DNA of 62,462 bases, taken from positions 1-62,462 of the forward strand of contig JANXZM010000031.1 in the NCBI GenBank assembly GCA_025355505.1. Direction: 5' to 3'. The notes under the pieces are model-generated. The model made no database searches. It had not been told where the DNA came from and worked only from the letters and a program-made list of their open reading frames with translations. How positions within the stretch are numbered: position 1 is the stretch's first letter; every line of letters begins with the position of its first letter. Positions 36,286 to 44,097 of this stretch are shown one piece after another. The position numbers and the translations under genes were made by a program. Source of the DNA: Acidobacteriaceae bacterium (GTDB lineage: Bacteria > Acidobacteriota > Terriglobia > Terriglobales > Acidobacteriaceae).

Positions 36286-37287
36286 TCAGTAGAGAAGAAT
36301 CGCGACCCAATAAGTCCCGGTCGGATACACCGCATTGCGCGCGTAGCAAGCGCCCACCGCAAACTGCCGAACGCCCGGATCGCGCAGCAGACGCAACGCG
36401 GCTTGCGGCAGGACTCGCGGGCGGCTCTGCGTATAGGTGATAATCTTTCGATTGTCATAGGCGGTTGCCAGCAGGTGAGCGTTCGGACGGTTCTCTTTCG
36501 CCAACGAGCACGCAGCCTCGTCAAGATTCGGCGGCGTGAGTTGGACTAGCTCTGGAAGCCCCGCTTGTTGCCGCATCTCGGCGACGGCCCGGCCCAGCAC
36601 TTTTTTGGTCTGTTCGTCGGAATACGACGGTATCTCGTGCGCGAAATCCTGGACCACGTAGAGTCGGCCTTTGCTCCAAATAGCTGCGATGCCCGCAACA
36701 GTGAATTCGCGATCGAGCAGGTTCTGCCGGTGCGGAGCCGAGCGCATCAACGCTTCATCCGCGCCTGGAGCGCAAGTAGCGTAGGCAATATTCTCGCCGG
36801 CGCGATCGATTTTCAATTCGCCGTTTAACGTTCCTTGCAGCGCGCCGACCTGGGCAATTCTTTGGAGCAGGGAGGGTTCGCCGGACAACTGATGCTCCAG
36901 ACGCTCGCTCGCAATCATCCGCCGGGCGTGCGCTTGGGCCGCTTCGCGCAGACTTTCTTCTATGCGCAGCGGCGGAATGCCCGCGAGTTCGCGGCTCTTG
37001 TTTGCCAATTCCAAAAGTTCGTTCTCGACGACGGAGTCCTCGCCAGCGGAGAATCCGGCCGCCGAGTTCGAGGGGGGGCCGGACTGCTTGGTGCTAACGC
37101 CGTTGCGAGAGGCGTTGTGAGATTTGCTGCCTGAGATGTTGTGAGCTTCGGCAGCGAGCGCAGTTGTTTCTGCGGCGCAGGACCAAGAATTTACTGCCGA
37201 CATCGCGAATAAAACGGCCAGGACCCGAAGCATAATTGTGCGGTTGGCGTTTCGGCGCGGGGGCGCCAGTAAAGTTCCGCTTTCCAT
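36286..37287 (-). CDS. CAP (SCP/PR1-like) domain secreted protein
   Basis: This is 333 aa. The N-terminus is uncertain: ATG 37287 or ATG 37233, the latter opening the signal peptide MLRVLAVLFAMSAVNSWSCA. Residues ~85-225 form a CAP domain (ENELLELANKSRELAGIPPL, AAQAHARRMIASERLEH, GENIAYA, LMRSAPHRQNLLDREFTVAGIA). The His and Glu of the CAP cavity are present. About 100 further residues form a separate C-terminal domain. Bacterial CAP proteins are secreted and generally of unknown molecular activity. It diverges from the rmuC unit. Confidence 0.88.
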   Translation of the reverse strand: MESGTLLAPPRRNANRTIMLRVLAVLFAMSAVNSWSCAAETTALAAEAHNISGSKSHNASRNGVSTKQSGPPSNSAAGFSAGEDSVVENELLELANKSRELAGIPPLRIEESLREAAQAHARRMIASERLEHQLSGEPSLLQRIAQVGALQGTLNGELKIDRAGENIAYATCAPGADEALMRSAPHRQNLLDREFTVAGIAAIWSKGRLYVVQDFAHEIPSYSDEQTKKVLGRAVAEMRQQAGLPELVQLTPPNLDEAACSLAKENRPNAHLLATAYDNRKIITYTQSRPRVLPQAALRLLRDPGVRQFAVGACYARNAVYPTGTYWVAILLY

Positions 37288-37327
37288 CTCTCACGCTAAC
37301 CTCTAGAATTCAGCTCAGCCACTTACT

Positions 37328-37549
37328 ATGGAGACCATACTGCTGGTTACCGTGCTGGTCGGAACCCTTGTCCTGCTTGGGTTTTGGGCTGTTCTGCTGC
37401 GCCGCGTTTTGGCGGCCGCGCAAGTGGATGTAAAGACGGAAGTTGCAGGTCAGGTCGAAAGGCTTGGTACCAGCCTCGGCCAGAAGTTCAGTGCCGCGAC
37501 TGCCGATATGGCCAGTCGGCTGGAGCCGATGGAGGCCAGCCATGGTTAG
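37328..37549 (+). CDS. Small membrane protein overlapping rmuC
   Basis: This is 73 aa starting with a membrane helix (METILLVTVLVGTLVLLGFW) and followed by a polar, probably coiled tail. Its stop codon overlaps the start of rmuC by 8 bases, and the rmuC ribosome site (GGAGG at 37531) lies inside its last codons, so translation is likely coupled. No family is recognised. The helix-plus-coil layout resembles the N-terminus of RmuC itself, so it may be an interacting anchor or a partial duplication. Confidence 0.6.
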   Translation: METILLVTVLVGTLVLLGFWAVLLRRVLAAAQVDVKTEVAGQVERLGTSLGQKFSAATADMASRLEPMEASHG

Positions 37550-38888
37550 CCTTTCGATACTGGCCCTGGCAATCATTTCCGCAGCGCTGGGGAGCGTGGT
37601 TACGTGGCTGGCTTTGCGGGCCAGGTCCGCCGTGCTACGGGAACAGGTATCGACGCTGGAGCGGACGCTATCTGCTGTGCGAGAAGAGGTCAGATCGGCG
37701 AACGCGAATAACTCAGATCTTAGGGCTGAAGTAGCGGGACTCAATTCCACCCTTCAAGTGTCGGCGGAACTGCGCCCAGCTTTTCAAGCTCTGGCTGCCG
37801 ATGCGCTACGGAGCAACAACGAATCTTTTTTGACGCTGGCAAGTACGCGGCTGGGGACGTATCAAGCCGAGGCGAAGGGAGATTTGGAAGCCCGCCAGAA
37901 GGCGGTCGAAGAATTGGTGACGCCGATCAAGGAATCTCTAACCAAGGTTGACGCTCAAATCCGGATAATCGAGAAGGAGCGCAGCCAAGCCTACGGAAGT
38001 CTTACCGAGCAAGTCCGCTCATTGATTTCTACGCAGGAGCAGTTGCGCAGCGAGACCGGAAACCTGGTGAAGGCTCTGCGCACACCCACGGTGCGTGGCC
38101 GCTGGGGAGAAATCCAGTTGAAGCGGGTTGTGGAGATTGCGGGGATGCTGAGCCACTGCGATTTCGAGGAACAAGTATCGGCGAACACTATCGAGGGCCG
38201 GTTGCGTCCAGATCTAGTGGTGAGGCTTCCTGCCGGGAAGAATGTCGTGGTTGACGCGAAAACGCCGTTGCAGGCCTATCTGGATGCGGTGGAAGCAACT
38301 GATGATGACATCCGAAAAGCAAAATTGCTCGAACACGCTCGGCAGGTTCGAGGACATATGGCGAAGCTCGGTTCGAAAGCCTATTTCGAGCAGTTTCAGC
38401 CTGCCCCCGAATTTGTGGTCATGTTTCTACCCGGAGAAACTTTCTTCAGTGCAGCACTCGAACAGGATCCCGGCTTAATCGAGCACGGAGTGAATCAGGG
38501 AGTAGTCCTTGCCTCTCCGACAACCCTGATTGCGATCCTCAAGGCGGTTGCCTATGGATGGAGCCAAGAGAAAATCGCTGAAAATGCGCAGCAGATCAGT
38601 GAACTCGGCAAAGATTTATATGAGCGCTTGCGCGTTTTTGCGACCCATCTCGGCGACGTAGGGAAGGGCCTGGACCGGGCGGTGGAATCTTACAACAAGG
38701 CAGTCGGTTCGTTGGAGAGCCGGGTTCTGGTTTCGGCACGGCGGTTCCCTGAGCTGGGCGTGGCGAGTGTGATGGAAATGCCGGAACCAGCACAGATCGA
38801 CACCACCTCCCGCACCCTGGCGCGGGTGTGGGCCGAAGAAGAGGTTCACACGGCGGAGGAGCATTCCGGGGAAGATTCAAGCCAGTGA
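37542..38888 (+). CDS. rmuC: DNA recombination protein RmuC
   Basis: This is 448 aa. The ATG at 37542 is supported by GGAGG 7 bases upstream and by starting at the membrane helix MVSLSILALAIISAALGSVV. A long coiled coil (residues ~30-150) follows. The PD-(D/E)XK-like RmuC domain has the family motifs LRTPTVRGRWGEIQLKRVVEIAGM, VRLPAGKNVVVDAKTPLQAYL, FVVMFLPGETFFSAALE and YGWSQEKIAENA. RmuC limits DNA inversions in E. coli and is thought to be a nuclease. It is anchored to the inner membrane here. Confidence 0.95.
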   Translation: MVSLSILALAIISAALGSVVTWLALRARSAVLREQVSTLERTLSAVREEVRSANANNSDLRAEVAGLNSTLQVSAELRPAFQALAADALRSNNESFLTLASTRLGTYQAEAKGDLEARQKAVEELVTPIKESLTKVDAQIRIIEKERSQAYGSLTEQVRSLISTQEQLRSETGNLVKALRTPTVRGRWGEIQLKRVVEIAGMLSHCDFEEQVSANTIEGRLRPDLVVRLPAGKNVVVDAKTPLQAYLDAVEATDDDIRKAKLLEHARQVRGHMAKLGSKAYFEQFQPAPEFVVMFLPGETFFSAALEQDPGLIEHGVNQGVVLASPTTLIAILKAVAYGWSQEKIAENAQQISELGKDLYERLRVFATHLGDVGKGLDRAVESYNKAVGSLESRVLVSARRFPELGVASVMEMPEPAQIDTTSRTLARVWAEEEVHTAEEHSGEDSSQ

Positions 38889-38933
38889 GTCTGTTTAGGC
38901 CGTTGGGCCCGGGACTAGAACCTTAACCTTCGA

Positions 38934-38977
38934 TATATACCATTGATAGAGTTCATGGTCGCTATTTTTGGTATATA
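38934..38977 (+). promoter_or_regulatory. Palindromic operator and promoter of vapBC
   Basis: A perfect 9-bp inverted repeat, TATATACCA (38934-38942) and TGGTATATA (38969-38977), is spaced by 26 bp. The right arm overlaps a -10-like TATACT at 38974-38979. The vapB ribosome site (GAGGAATT) starts about 10 bases further on. VapB-VapC complexes normally bind such repeats to repress their own operon. Confidence 0.8.
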
Positions 38978-38998
38978 CTGCTAGCGAGGAATTGCCCA

Positions 38999-39244
38999 AT
39001 GGCCGAGATGGGAATTGCCAAGCTGTTTTGGAATGGACGCAGCCAGGCGGTGCGGCTGCCTCGCGAGTTTCGCTTCGAGGGTAGCCAGGTTCGAGTGCGG
39101 CGGCTGGCGGAGGGAGTGCTTTTGGAGCCGCTCATCGCGGATCCCGCCGAGTGGTTTGCGGAACTGGACAGGGTTAGGGAGGGGCGCTTCCTCGGCAAAG
39201 GGCGGAACCAGCCGGTCACGCCGCGCCGCGAGATATTCAAGTGA
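38999..39244 (+). CDS. vapB: VapB-type antitoxin (AbrB/SpoVT fold)
   Basis: This is 81 aa. The N-terminal swapped-hairpin AbrB domain is clear in [20 protein letters not shown], the classical VapB signature that binds the operator. The C-terminal part ([20 protein letters not shown]) should thread over the toxin's active site. The start ATG at 38999 has GAGGA 8 bases upstream. The stop overlaps the vapC start by four bases (GTGA). The complete operon with operator and both genes looks functional. Confidence 0.95.
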   Translation: MAEMGIAKLFWNGRSQAVRLPREFRFEGSQVRVRRLAEGVLLEPLIADPAEWFAELDRVREGRFLGKGRNQPVTPRREIFK

Positions 39245-39654
39245 AGTATCTGCTCGATACCAACGCATGCATTGCGCTGATCAACAACAAGACGCCCGCG
39301 ATCCGGATTCGTTTGCAAAGGGCGCTTGCCGCGGACGCGAAGGTGTTGGTCTCTTCTGTCGTAGCGTTTGAGCTTTGGTATGGGGTTGCCAAGAGCGCCC
39401 GTCCGGAAGCCAATGCTCGGGTGGTGGAGACGTTCTTGGCGGGACCGGTGAGCTTGCTGGCTTTCGAGCCGGAAGATGCGAAAGTTGCCGGCCGGGTGCG
39501 AGCGAGGTTGGAGGCCGCGGGTAAACCGATCGGGGCTTACGACTTGCTGATTGCGGGTCAGGCACTGCGGCATACGCTGACGCTGATCACCGCCAATGGG
39601 AGGGAGTTCGGTCGGGTCAAGGGGTTGGAATGGGAGGATTGGGGCAAAGGCTAA
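39241..39654 (+). CDS. vapC: VapC-type PIN-domain ribonuclease toxin
   Basis: This is 137 aa, starting at a GTG that overlaps vapB. The PIN acidic residues are visible: Asp6 (LLDTNACI), Glu44 (VAFELWYGV) and Asp101 (AYDLLIAGQ). Asn119 ([11 protein letters not shown]) lies in the fourth position, which is Asp or Asn in the family. VapC toxins cleave tRNA or rRNA when VapB is degraded. The enzyme's active site is complete, so the module should be active. Confidence 0.95.
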   Translation: MKYLLDTNACIALINNKTPAIRIRLQRALAADAKVLVSSVVAFELWYGVAKSARPEANARVVETFLAGPVSLLAFEPEDAKVAGRVRARLEAAGKPIGAYDLLIAGQALRHTLTLITANGREFGRVKGLEWEDWGKG

Positions 39655-39682
39655 ACATGCGTTCGCGATGCCGAGCCCCTGA

Positions 39683-39763
39683 AGGGGTGGCTGATTTCGA
39701 AGAAAGTTCGGTATCGCTCAAGCTCAAGCGATACCCTGATACGAACGTAAGTGTTTCCGCAGT
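39683..39763 (+). repeat. MITE-like repeat family A, copy 4 (degenerate)
   Basis: CCCTGAAGGGG is followed by a hairpin GGTATCGCT...AAGCGATACC and the conserved block CCTGATACGAACGTAAGTG of family A. The outer inverted arms are not recognisable. Confidence 0.5.
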
Positions 39764-39772
39764 CTGCTGGAC

Positions 39773-40792
39773 TCATGCGAAGCTCCGGACCGCTTCGCTC
39801 ATTCCTTTCTCGTATGCGGAAATCAACTTGTCCAGGGTGGCATTGACCGCGTGGTCGATTTGTTTGCGCGAAGGATCGACGTTGAACCACGCGAGAGACT
39901 GTCCAATGCCTTCGGCGAAAGTGGTGGTGGCGGAGTAGCCGGGGACGAAGCGTTTGATCTTCGAGTTGTCGAAGACCACGCTCACGGACTTGTCTCCTAG
40001 TAATGTCCCCTTTTTTTCGGGGACGCATGCGGCAATGAAGTCGGATGGAATATGCACCAGCTGCGGCTCCACGCCGACGGCGGAGCCGACAATGCGAAAT
40101 AGCTGGTCCCAGGTGAACACCTCATCCGACGTAATGTGAAACGCTTGTCCTGGGGCTTGCTGGTGACCGAGCAAGCCGACGAGACCTTTTGCGAAATCGG
40201 TGTTGTGCGTTACCACCCACAGGGAAGAGCCGTCTCCCGGCACAATCATCTTTTGTCCTCGAATCATTCTGTCGACCGCGGTGTAAGACTGCTGCCAGCT
40301 ATTGAGCACCAGCGGAATCTGGGTATCGCCGTAGGTGAGCGAAGGGCGCACGATAGTTACGGGAAAGCCCTCTTCGCGATAGGCCTGCATCAGACGTTGT
40401 TCACAGGCGATCTTGTTTTGCGAATAGTTCCAATACGGATTGGCCAGCGGAGTGGACTCGGTCATCAAGTAGTGCGTCTGCGGTTTCTGATAAGCGCTAG
40501 CCGAACTGATGAACACGAACTGCCGGGTGCGGCCGCGGAACAGCTTGAGATCGCGTTCGATGTCGGCGGGGGTGAAAGCAATCCAGTCGACGACCGCATC
40601 GAAGAACTCGTGCTGGAATTTCTGGTGTAAGGCGGGATCGTTCACGTCGGCAGTCAGAGTTTTGACGCCAGGCGGAAGCTGCGATGCATGCTGGCCGCGG
40701 GTCAGCAGCGTGACGTCCAGACCGCGCTTGGCTGCTAGTGCGGTGGAAGCGGTGCTGATGATTCCGGTTCCCCCGATGAAGAGAATTTTCAT
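39773..40792 (-). CDS. NAD-dependent epimerase/dehydratase-like protein (extended SDR)
   Basis: This is 339 aa, full length for extended SDRs. It begins with a Rossmann motif (MKILFIGGTGIISTASTALA) in which the third Gly of the classical GxxGxxG is replaced by Ser. The active-site Tyr and Lys are in YWNYSQNKIACEQRLM, with Ser in FVFISSASAYQ. The C-terminal region includes a substrate-loop IVPGDGSSLWVVTHNTDFAKGL and FHITSDEVFTWDQLF, typical of nucleotide-sugar or isoflavone-reductase-like members. The substrate is not predictable. It is monocistronic, downstream in the sense direction from the RES-Xre unit with a 94-bp gap. Confidence 0.93.
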   Translation of the reverse strand: MKILFIGGTGIISTASTALAAKRGLDVTLLTRGQHASQLPPGVKTLTADVNDPALHQKFQHEFFDAVVDWIAFTPADIERDLKLFRGRTRQFVFISSASAYQKPQTHYLMTESTPLANPYWNYSQNKIACEQRLMQAYREEGFPVTIVRPSLTYGDTQIPLVLNSWQQSYTAVDRMIRGQKMIVPGDGSSLWVVTHNTDFAKGLVGLLGHQQAPGQAFHITSDEVFTWDQLFRIVGSAVGVEPQLVHIPSDFIAACVPEKKGTLLGDKSVSVVFDNSKIKRFVPGYSATTTFAEGIGQSLAWFNVDPSRKQIDHAVNATLDKLISAYEKGMSEAVRSFA

Positions 40793-40886
40793 AGGAGATT
40801 ATTTGTAGCAGGAATTTGGCGTCGTGGGCGCTGGGTACGAGTCTGTGAACGAGGGACACCCGCGCCCAGACATGTAAGTGATGGCT

Positions 40887-41345
40887 TTAGCGGAACATTC
40901 GAAGATCGAACTGGAAGGGCCTGGGTTTTTCGATCTTGAGCTTGGGGAAATCGGAATGCGCAGGGTTGAGCAACACATTCCATTCGCCCTGAATGGCTGC
41001 AGAGGGTACATGGAGCGCGATAGTCTCGCCCGCACGAATCCAACGATCGCCGGATGTCCGCAGTGATTCATCTCTCAGCGCATACCATTTGCGAGGAAGG
41101 GAATTCAGGTCAAGACGTTCGGTAGCGATATCGTCGGGCAAATCCGCCGCAATTGAAACCAAGTCATCGGGCCGCAGATTCGGTTCCAGGTGGACAAAAG
41201 TCTCGACCGCAGCCAAAGCCAGAGAGGGGGAAGTGTAGACCACTGTCACGCCCTGACTATTCCAGCGGCCGCCGTAGAGCCGCGCGCCCTCGCCGAAGAA
41301 GGCGTCGGCAGCATGGATTGCACGGCAAATCCTCCAAAGACGCAT
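40887..41345 (-). CDS. RES-domain toxin (NAD+-degrading)
   Basis: This is 152 aa. RES motifs are present: Arg of RLWRICR, GARLYGGRWNSQGV, YTSPSLALAAVETFVHL (conserved Glu), and LNPAHSDF near the end. RES toxins in this family (COG5654) act as NAD+ phosphorylases or glycohydrolases and deplete NAD+. The ATG shares one base with the stop of the antitoxin (TGATG), so the two are translationally coupled, antitoxin first. Confidence 0.93.
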   Translation of the reverse strand: MRLWRICRAIHAADAFFGEGARLYGGRWNSQGVTVVYTSPSLALAAVETFVHLEPNLRPDDLVSIAADLPDDIATERLDLNSLPRKWYALRDESLRTSGDRWIRAGETIALHVPSAAIQGEWNVLLNPAHSDFPKLKIEKPRPFQFDLRMFR

Positions 41346-41779
41346 CAGCTATAAACGCCGTAGGCGATACGCCCAAGGATGTTTTCCACTTCCTTGACCC
41401 CCAAGTCGGTATCGAGTTGATCGATCGGAACCTCGCCACCCAGCGCGCGGTTGGGTGTGCGGAGCCACGCGGCAGCCTTGCCGGCATTGCCGATCATTTC
41501 AACCGCCGTGGCGTACACTCGCGCCAATCGCACCGTGCGGTCGGACTCGGCGGCAGTGAGACGCGAGTGCCGACTCAGGCGTCGAGTCAAAGTTCGCTGC
41601 GGAATGCCGAGCTTCTCGGAGAGCGCGGCATTTTTTAGATCGAGTTTTTCTCCAAGCACGATGAGAGAGCCTGAGGGCAAACCTTGGCGGATCAGCTTGG
41701 CGAGTTCGGCGAAAGTCTTAATCGAGCGTCCCAGGACTTTCTTGCCTCCCAGAACCTCGGCGATTATTGTTGAAGTCAT
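41345..41779 (-). CDS. Xre/MbcA/ParS-type antitoxin (DUF2384)
   Basis: This is 144 aa. The ATG at 41779 is chosen for AAGGGG 7 bases upstream; the frame is open further. The N-terminal half has a helix-turn-helix of the Xre type (LSEKLGIPQRTLTRRLSR). The C-terminal half is the DUF2384 toxin-binding part (AAAWLRTPNRALGGEVPID, VENILGRIAYGVYS). It neutralises the RES toxin and probably represses the operon. A short AT-rich upstream region (41780-41842) is the likely operator site. Confidence 0.93.
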   Translation of the reverse strand: MTSTIIAEVLGGKKVLGRSIKTFAELAKLIRQGLPSGSLIVLGEKLDLKNAALSEKLGIPQRTLTRRLSRHSRLTAAESDRTVRLARVYATAVEMIGNAGKAAAWLRTPNRALGGEVPIDQLDTDLGVKEVENILGRIAYGVYS

Positions 41780-41842
41780 ACTGGCCCCTTGGCTATTTAG
41801 AATACGCCAATTGGCAGAAGGATACAAAAGGCAATTTACCTG

Positions 41843-42346
41843 CTAGGCGACTCCGCGGGTTGTGTTTGACGGCGTTTCCTGCGGTGCCGACTTCAAATGG
41901 TCCGCGTCTTTCACTTCCCAGATTCCGTCGAACTTCACGAAGTAGGGCTCAACCGAAATGTCGGGGAAGTTTGAAATGAGTAGTTCTCGGGCGCGGAGGA
42001 GTTCGCTGCGGTGATGGTCGGCTTCGGCCTGGCGGTCACCGTTGAAATGGTTGAGGCCGCCGTAGGTGGCGCAGTCGGAATGGCTCATGACCAGGACGCG
42101 TTCGGTCTGGTGCAGTCGGATGGACATGCGGAACTGTTCGAGGATGAAGTCCTGTTCAAAGGGGTTGCGCGGGGAGGCGAGGGTCTTGGCTCCTCCGGCG
42201 ACAATGATCATATCGGCGCGGTCGATGCCTTGCTTTTTCAGGAATTTTCGCACGGCCGTGCTGATGCGGTAGTCGAAGCAGCAGAGGACGGCGGCGTCGG
42301 CCACGTACTGGCCGGGCGGGGAGTCGAAATGGAAGACCTTGCGCAT
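41843..42346 (-). CDS. Small beta-carbonic-anhydrase-like zinc protein
   Basis: This is 167 aa, shorter than normal beta-carbonic anhydrases (~200-220). The zinc ligands and catalytic dyad are in place: Cys23 and Asp25/Arg27 in LCCFDYRIS, His89 and Cys92 in MSHSDCATYGG. The region between (MIIVAGGAKTLASP) matches the R/G-rich substrate loop only loosely. It lacks the N-terminal helical arm of class I enzymes. It could be an active minimal carbonic anhydrase or a related hydrolase. It sits 63 bp upstream of the antitoxin gene in the same direction, possibly in one transcript. Confidence 0.85.
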   Translation of the reverse strand: MRKVFHFDSPPGQYVADAAVLCCFDYRISTAVRKFLKKQGIDRADMIIVAGGAKTLASPRNPFEQDFILEQFRMSIRLHQTERVLVMSHSDCATYGGLNHFNGDRQAEADHHRSELLRARELLISNFPDISVEPYFVKFDGIWEVKDADHLKSAPQETPSNTTRGVA

Positions 42347-42431
42347 GGGAGATCCTCGATTCGATTCTAACCTGCGCGGTCGGGCTCTGTGGTGTTGAGG
42401 GACGAGGGCGTCCGCCCCTACGAGGTTTTTG

Positions 42432-43004
42432 CTATGCTCCGCGCATTGTTTTTAGCTCGGTTAACAACTGCTCGATGCGATCTTTTTTTTCCAGGGCGGC
42501 GAGGTGGTCTTCTACGTCGTCGGCCAGGAGTTGGGTTTTGGCTCCGCCGATGGCTTCTTGACGGGCTACCGTTTTCTTCATGCGGTCGAAGGTGGCGGAT
42601 TTGGAGTTGGCTTCGGTCAACTTCCGATCGAGATTGCGCAGGGCCGATTTTAGATTTTCGACTTGGGCTTTCTGGTCTTCGAGCTGTTGCGCGAAGTTGG
42701 CGCCCAGGTCGCGATAACTTTCGACGCGGAGCAGAGCGGCGCGGGCGAGGTCGTCCTGCTTTTTGTCGACGGCAAGCTCGGCCTTGCGCATCCATTCCAG
42801 GATTTTGTCGTCGTTTTCGAGTCTCTTTTTGTCGAGCAGATGCTGGTCGGCGATGGCGATGACTACCTGGGTTTTGACCTGCAAGAACTGGTTGTGCATG
42901 TCGAGGATGACTTGTTTGATCATTTTTTCGGGTTCCTCGGCTTTGTCGATGAGGTCGTTGAGGTTGGCCCGGACTAAGGTGGAAACGCGTTCGAGTAATT
43001 CCAT
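42432..43004 (-). CDS. PspA/IM30 family protein (short)
   Basis: This is 190 aa, ~30 shorter than typical PspA. It is almost entirely coiled coil: MELLERVSTLVRANLNDLIDKAEEPEKMIKQ is the canonical N-terminal amphipathic helix and helix 1, followed by hairpin helices (LRVESYRDLGANFAQQLEDQ, VENLKSALRNLDRKL). The C-terminus ends soon after helix 4 (IEQLLTELKTMRGA). PspA/Vipp1 proteins are ESCRT-III-like membrane remodelling and stress proteins. GAGGCATTCC precedes the ATG at 43004. No pspF/pspBC genes are adjacent. Confidence 0.92.
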   Translation of the reverse strand: MELLERVSTLVRANLNDLIDKAEEPEKMIKQVILDMHNQFLQVKTQVVIAIADQHLLDKKRLENDDKILEWMRKAELAVDKKQDDLARAALLRVESYRDLGANFAQQLEDQKAQVENLKSALRNLDRKLTEANSKSATFDRMKKTVARQEAIGGAKTQLLADDVEDHLAALEKKDRIEQLLTELKTMRGA

Positions 43005-43142
43005 GGAATGCCTCGTGTAATTGGTCGTTGGTCGTTGGTCGTTAGCTATTAGCTGTTCGCCACTAGCTCTTCATTGCTCATTTCTTTTCAGAGCCGCGCA
43101 TACGCAATGCCTTTGTCGCCGACGATGAATGCGATTGCGCTT

Positions 43143-43253
43143 AGCAGCCCGTGGTGCAAGTATGTTTTGTATCAGGTGTATGCCTTCAGGCATACCGTAA
43201 GTGCCGTGTTATGAGGGCGCCTTTAGGCGCTGGAGTTTCACCACAGGCTGTTA
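43143..43253 (-). repeat. MITE-like repeat family A, copy 5 (complete)
   Basis: The ends AGCAGCCCGTGGTG and CACCACAGGCTGTT are inverted repeats. The inside holds the hairpins GGTGTATGCCTTCAGGCATACC and GGGCGCCTTTAGGCGC plus GTAAGTGCCGTGTTATGA, all the reverse complement of copy 6. It lies in a 304-bp gap (43005-43308) with no gene. Confidence 0.85.
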
Positions 43254-43308
43254 GCGGAAAACCGACGTTAAAACAGGTCGGTAGAAATCAGAGTAAGTCA
43301 TATTTTTG

Positions 43309-43818
43309 TCATAAGTTCCGCATCGTTGGTGCGGCATGGTTGGCGGGCGCTAGTTCCGGACGCAGAGCTTGGAACAATCGGTCGGCGAGTCCGGGCGTGT
43401 TCAGGATTTCACCGAGCAGCAGCAGGCAGCGCCGGGTGTCCTTGTGATGCGCGACCTTAATCAGGACGTCGCAGACTTCCGGGTCGCTGGCAAAACGCTC
43501 GGAGCCTTGCAGGAGCCAGACACCAAGCTGACCTTCGGTTTTGGGCAGGTCGGAGACCAGTTTGGTGTGATAGCCCTCGGGATCGTCGACGAGAAAGCCG
43601 GGGTGGACCTTGAAGAAGCACGCCAGCAAAGCGCGCGAGGACTGGGTCATGTGGGGACGCTTGCCGGCCTCGATCTGCGAGAGATAGGACTGGCTGATGG
43701 TCTTGCCGGTCTCGGCATGAATGCCCTTCGTCAGTTCCTGTTGGGTGAGGGAGCGATTCAGTCTGCGGAGGGAACCTTCGAGCTCGCGGAGGCAGCGAAG
43801 TTTTTCTCCGAGTGTCAT
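43309..43818 (-). CDS. XRE-family transcriptional regulator
   Basis: This is 169 aa. A Cro/CI helix-turn-helix occupies residues ~5-65 (LGEKLRCLRELEG... LTQQELTKGI... ISQSYLSQIEAGKRP), with an insertion before the second helix. The C-terminal ~90 residues are helical (VWLLQGSERFASDPEVCDVLIKV, RRCLLLLGEILNTPGLADRLF) and lack a recognised ligand domain. It is probably autoregulated: repeated ATCGCAATA boxes overlap its likely -10 region. It is transcribed alone, between repeat-rich gaps. Confidence 0.9.
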   Translation of the reverse strand: MTLGEKLRCLRELEGSLRRLNRSLTQQELTKGIHAETGKTISQSYLSQIEAGKRPHMTQSSRALLACFFKVHPGFLVDDPEGYHTKLVSDLPKTEGQLGVWLLQGSERFASDPEVCDVLIKVAHHKDTRRCLLLLGEILNTPGLADRLFQALRPELAPANHAAPTMRNL

Positions 43819-43841
43819 TGGGTATCCGATTTACATGCCAG

Positions 43842-43864
43842 ATCGCAATAATACTATCGCAATA
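43842..43864 (-). promoter_or_regulatory. Candidate autoregulatory site of the XRE gene
   Basis: ATCGCAATA occurs twice with a 14-bp period (43842-43850 and 43856-43864) and straddles a -10-like TATTAT on the minus strand, ~30 bases before the ATG at 43818. A nearby TGTCATTG lies upstream. Direct repeats in this place suit XRE-dimer binding. Confidence 0.4.
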
Positions 43865-43950
43865 TGACAGGTTACAAAAGACTGGATTGTCATTGTTTGC
43901 AATGGGTTGCAGAGGGCTACCCACGGGGCAGGGCGTCTAGTTTGGAGCGG

Positions 43951-43984
43951 TGTAGACAGGAGACGCGGCAAGCCACGTCTCTAC
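43951..43984. repeat. Palindromic repeat family D, copy 3
   Basis: TGTAGACAGGAGACGCGGC is followed by AAGCCACGTCTCTAC. The outer parts are inverted repeats (GAGACGCGGC / GCCACGTCTC). Confidence 0.7.
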
Positions 43985-44049
43985 CGGGTAGCCACGACGA
44001 GTGAACACCCAACCGAAATTGGGTACACTTTGCCGGAATTACTCTAAAG

Positions 44050-44074
44050 AAAAAGCCTCCGCCGGGGCGGAGGC
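44050..44074 (-). terminator. Rho-independent terminator of the SBBP-repeat gene
   Basis: On the minus strand the 9-bp stem GCCTCCGCC/GGCGGAGGC is followed by TTTTTC. It lies 24 bases past the stop codon at 44098. Confidence 0.9.
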
Positions 44075-44097
44075 CCGAAGCAAAAAAACGTGTTTGC

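Noticed and set aside
39651-40028. A 125-residue frame antisense to the epimerase region
   Set aside because: It overlaps the real epimerase gene in another phase and includes repeat DNA.
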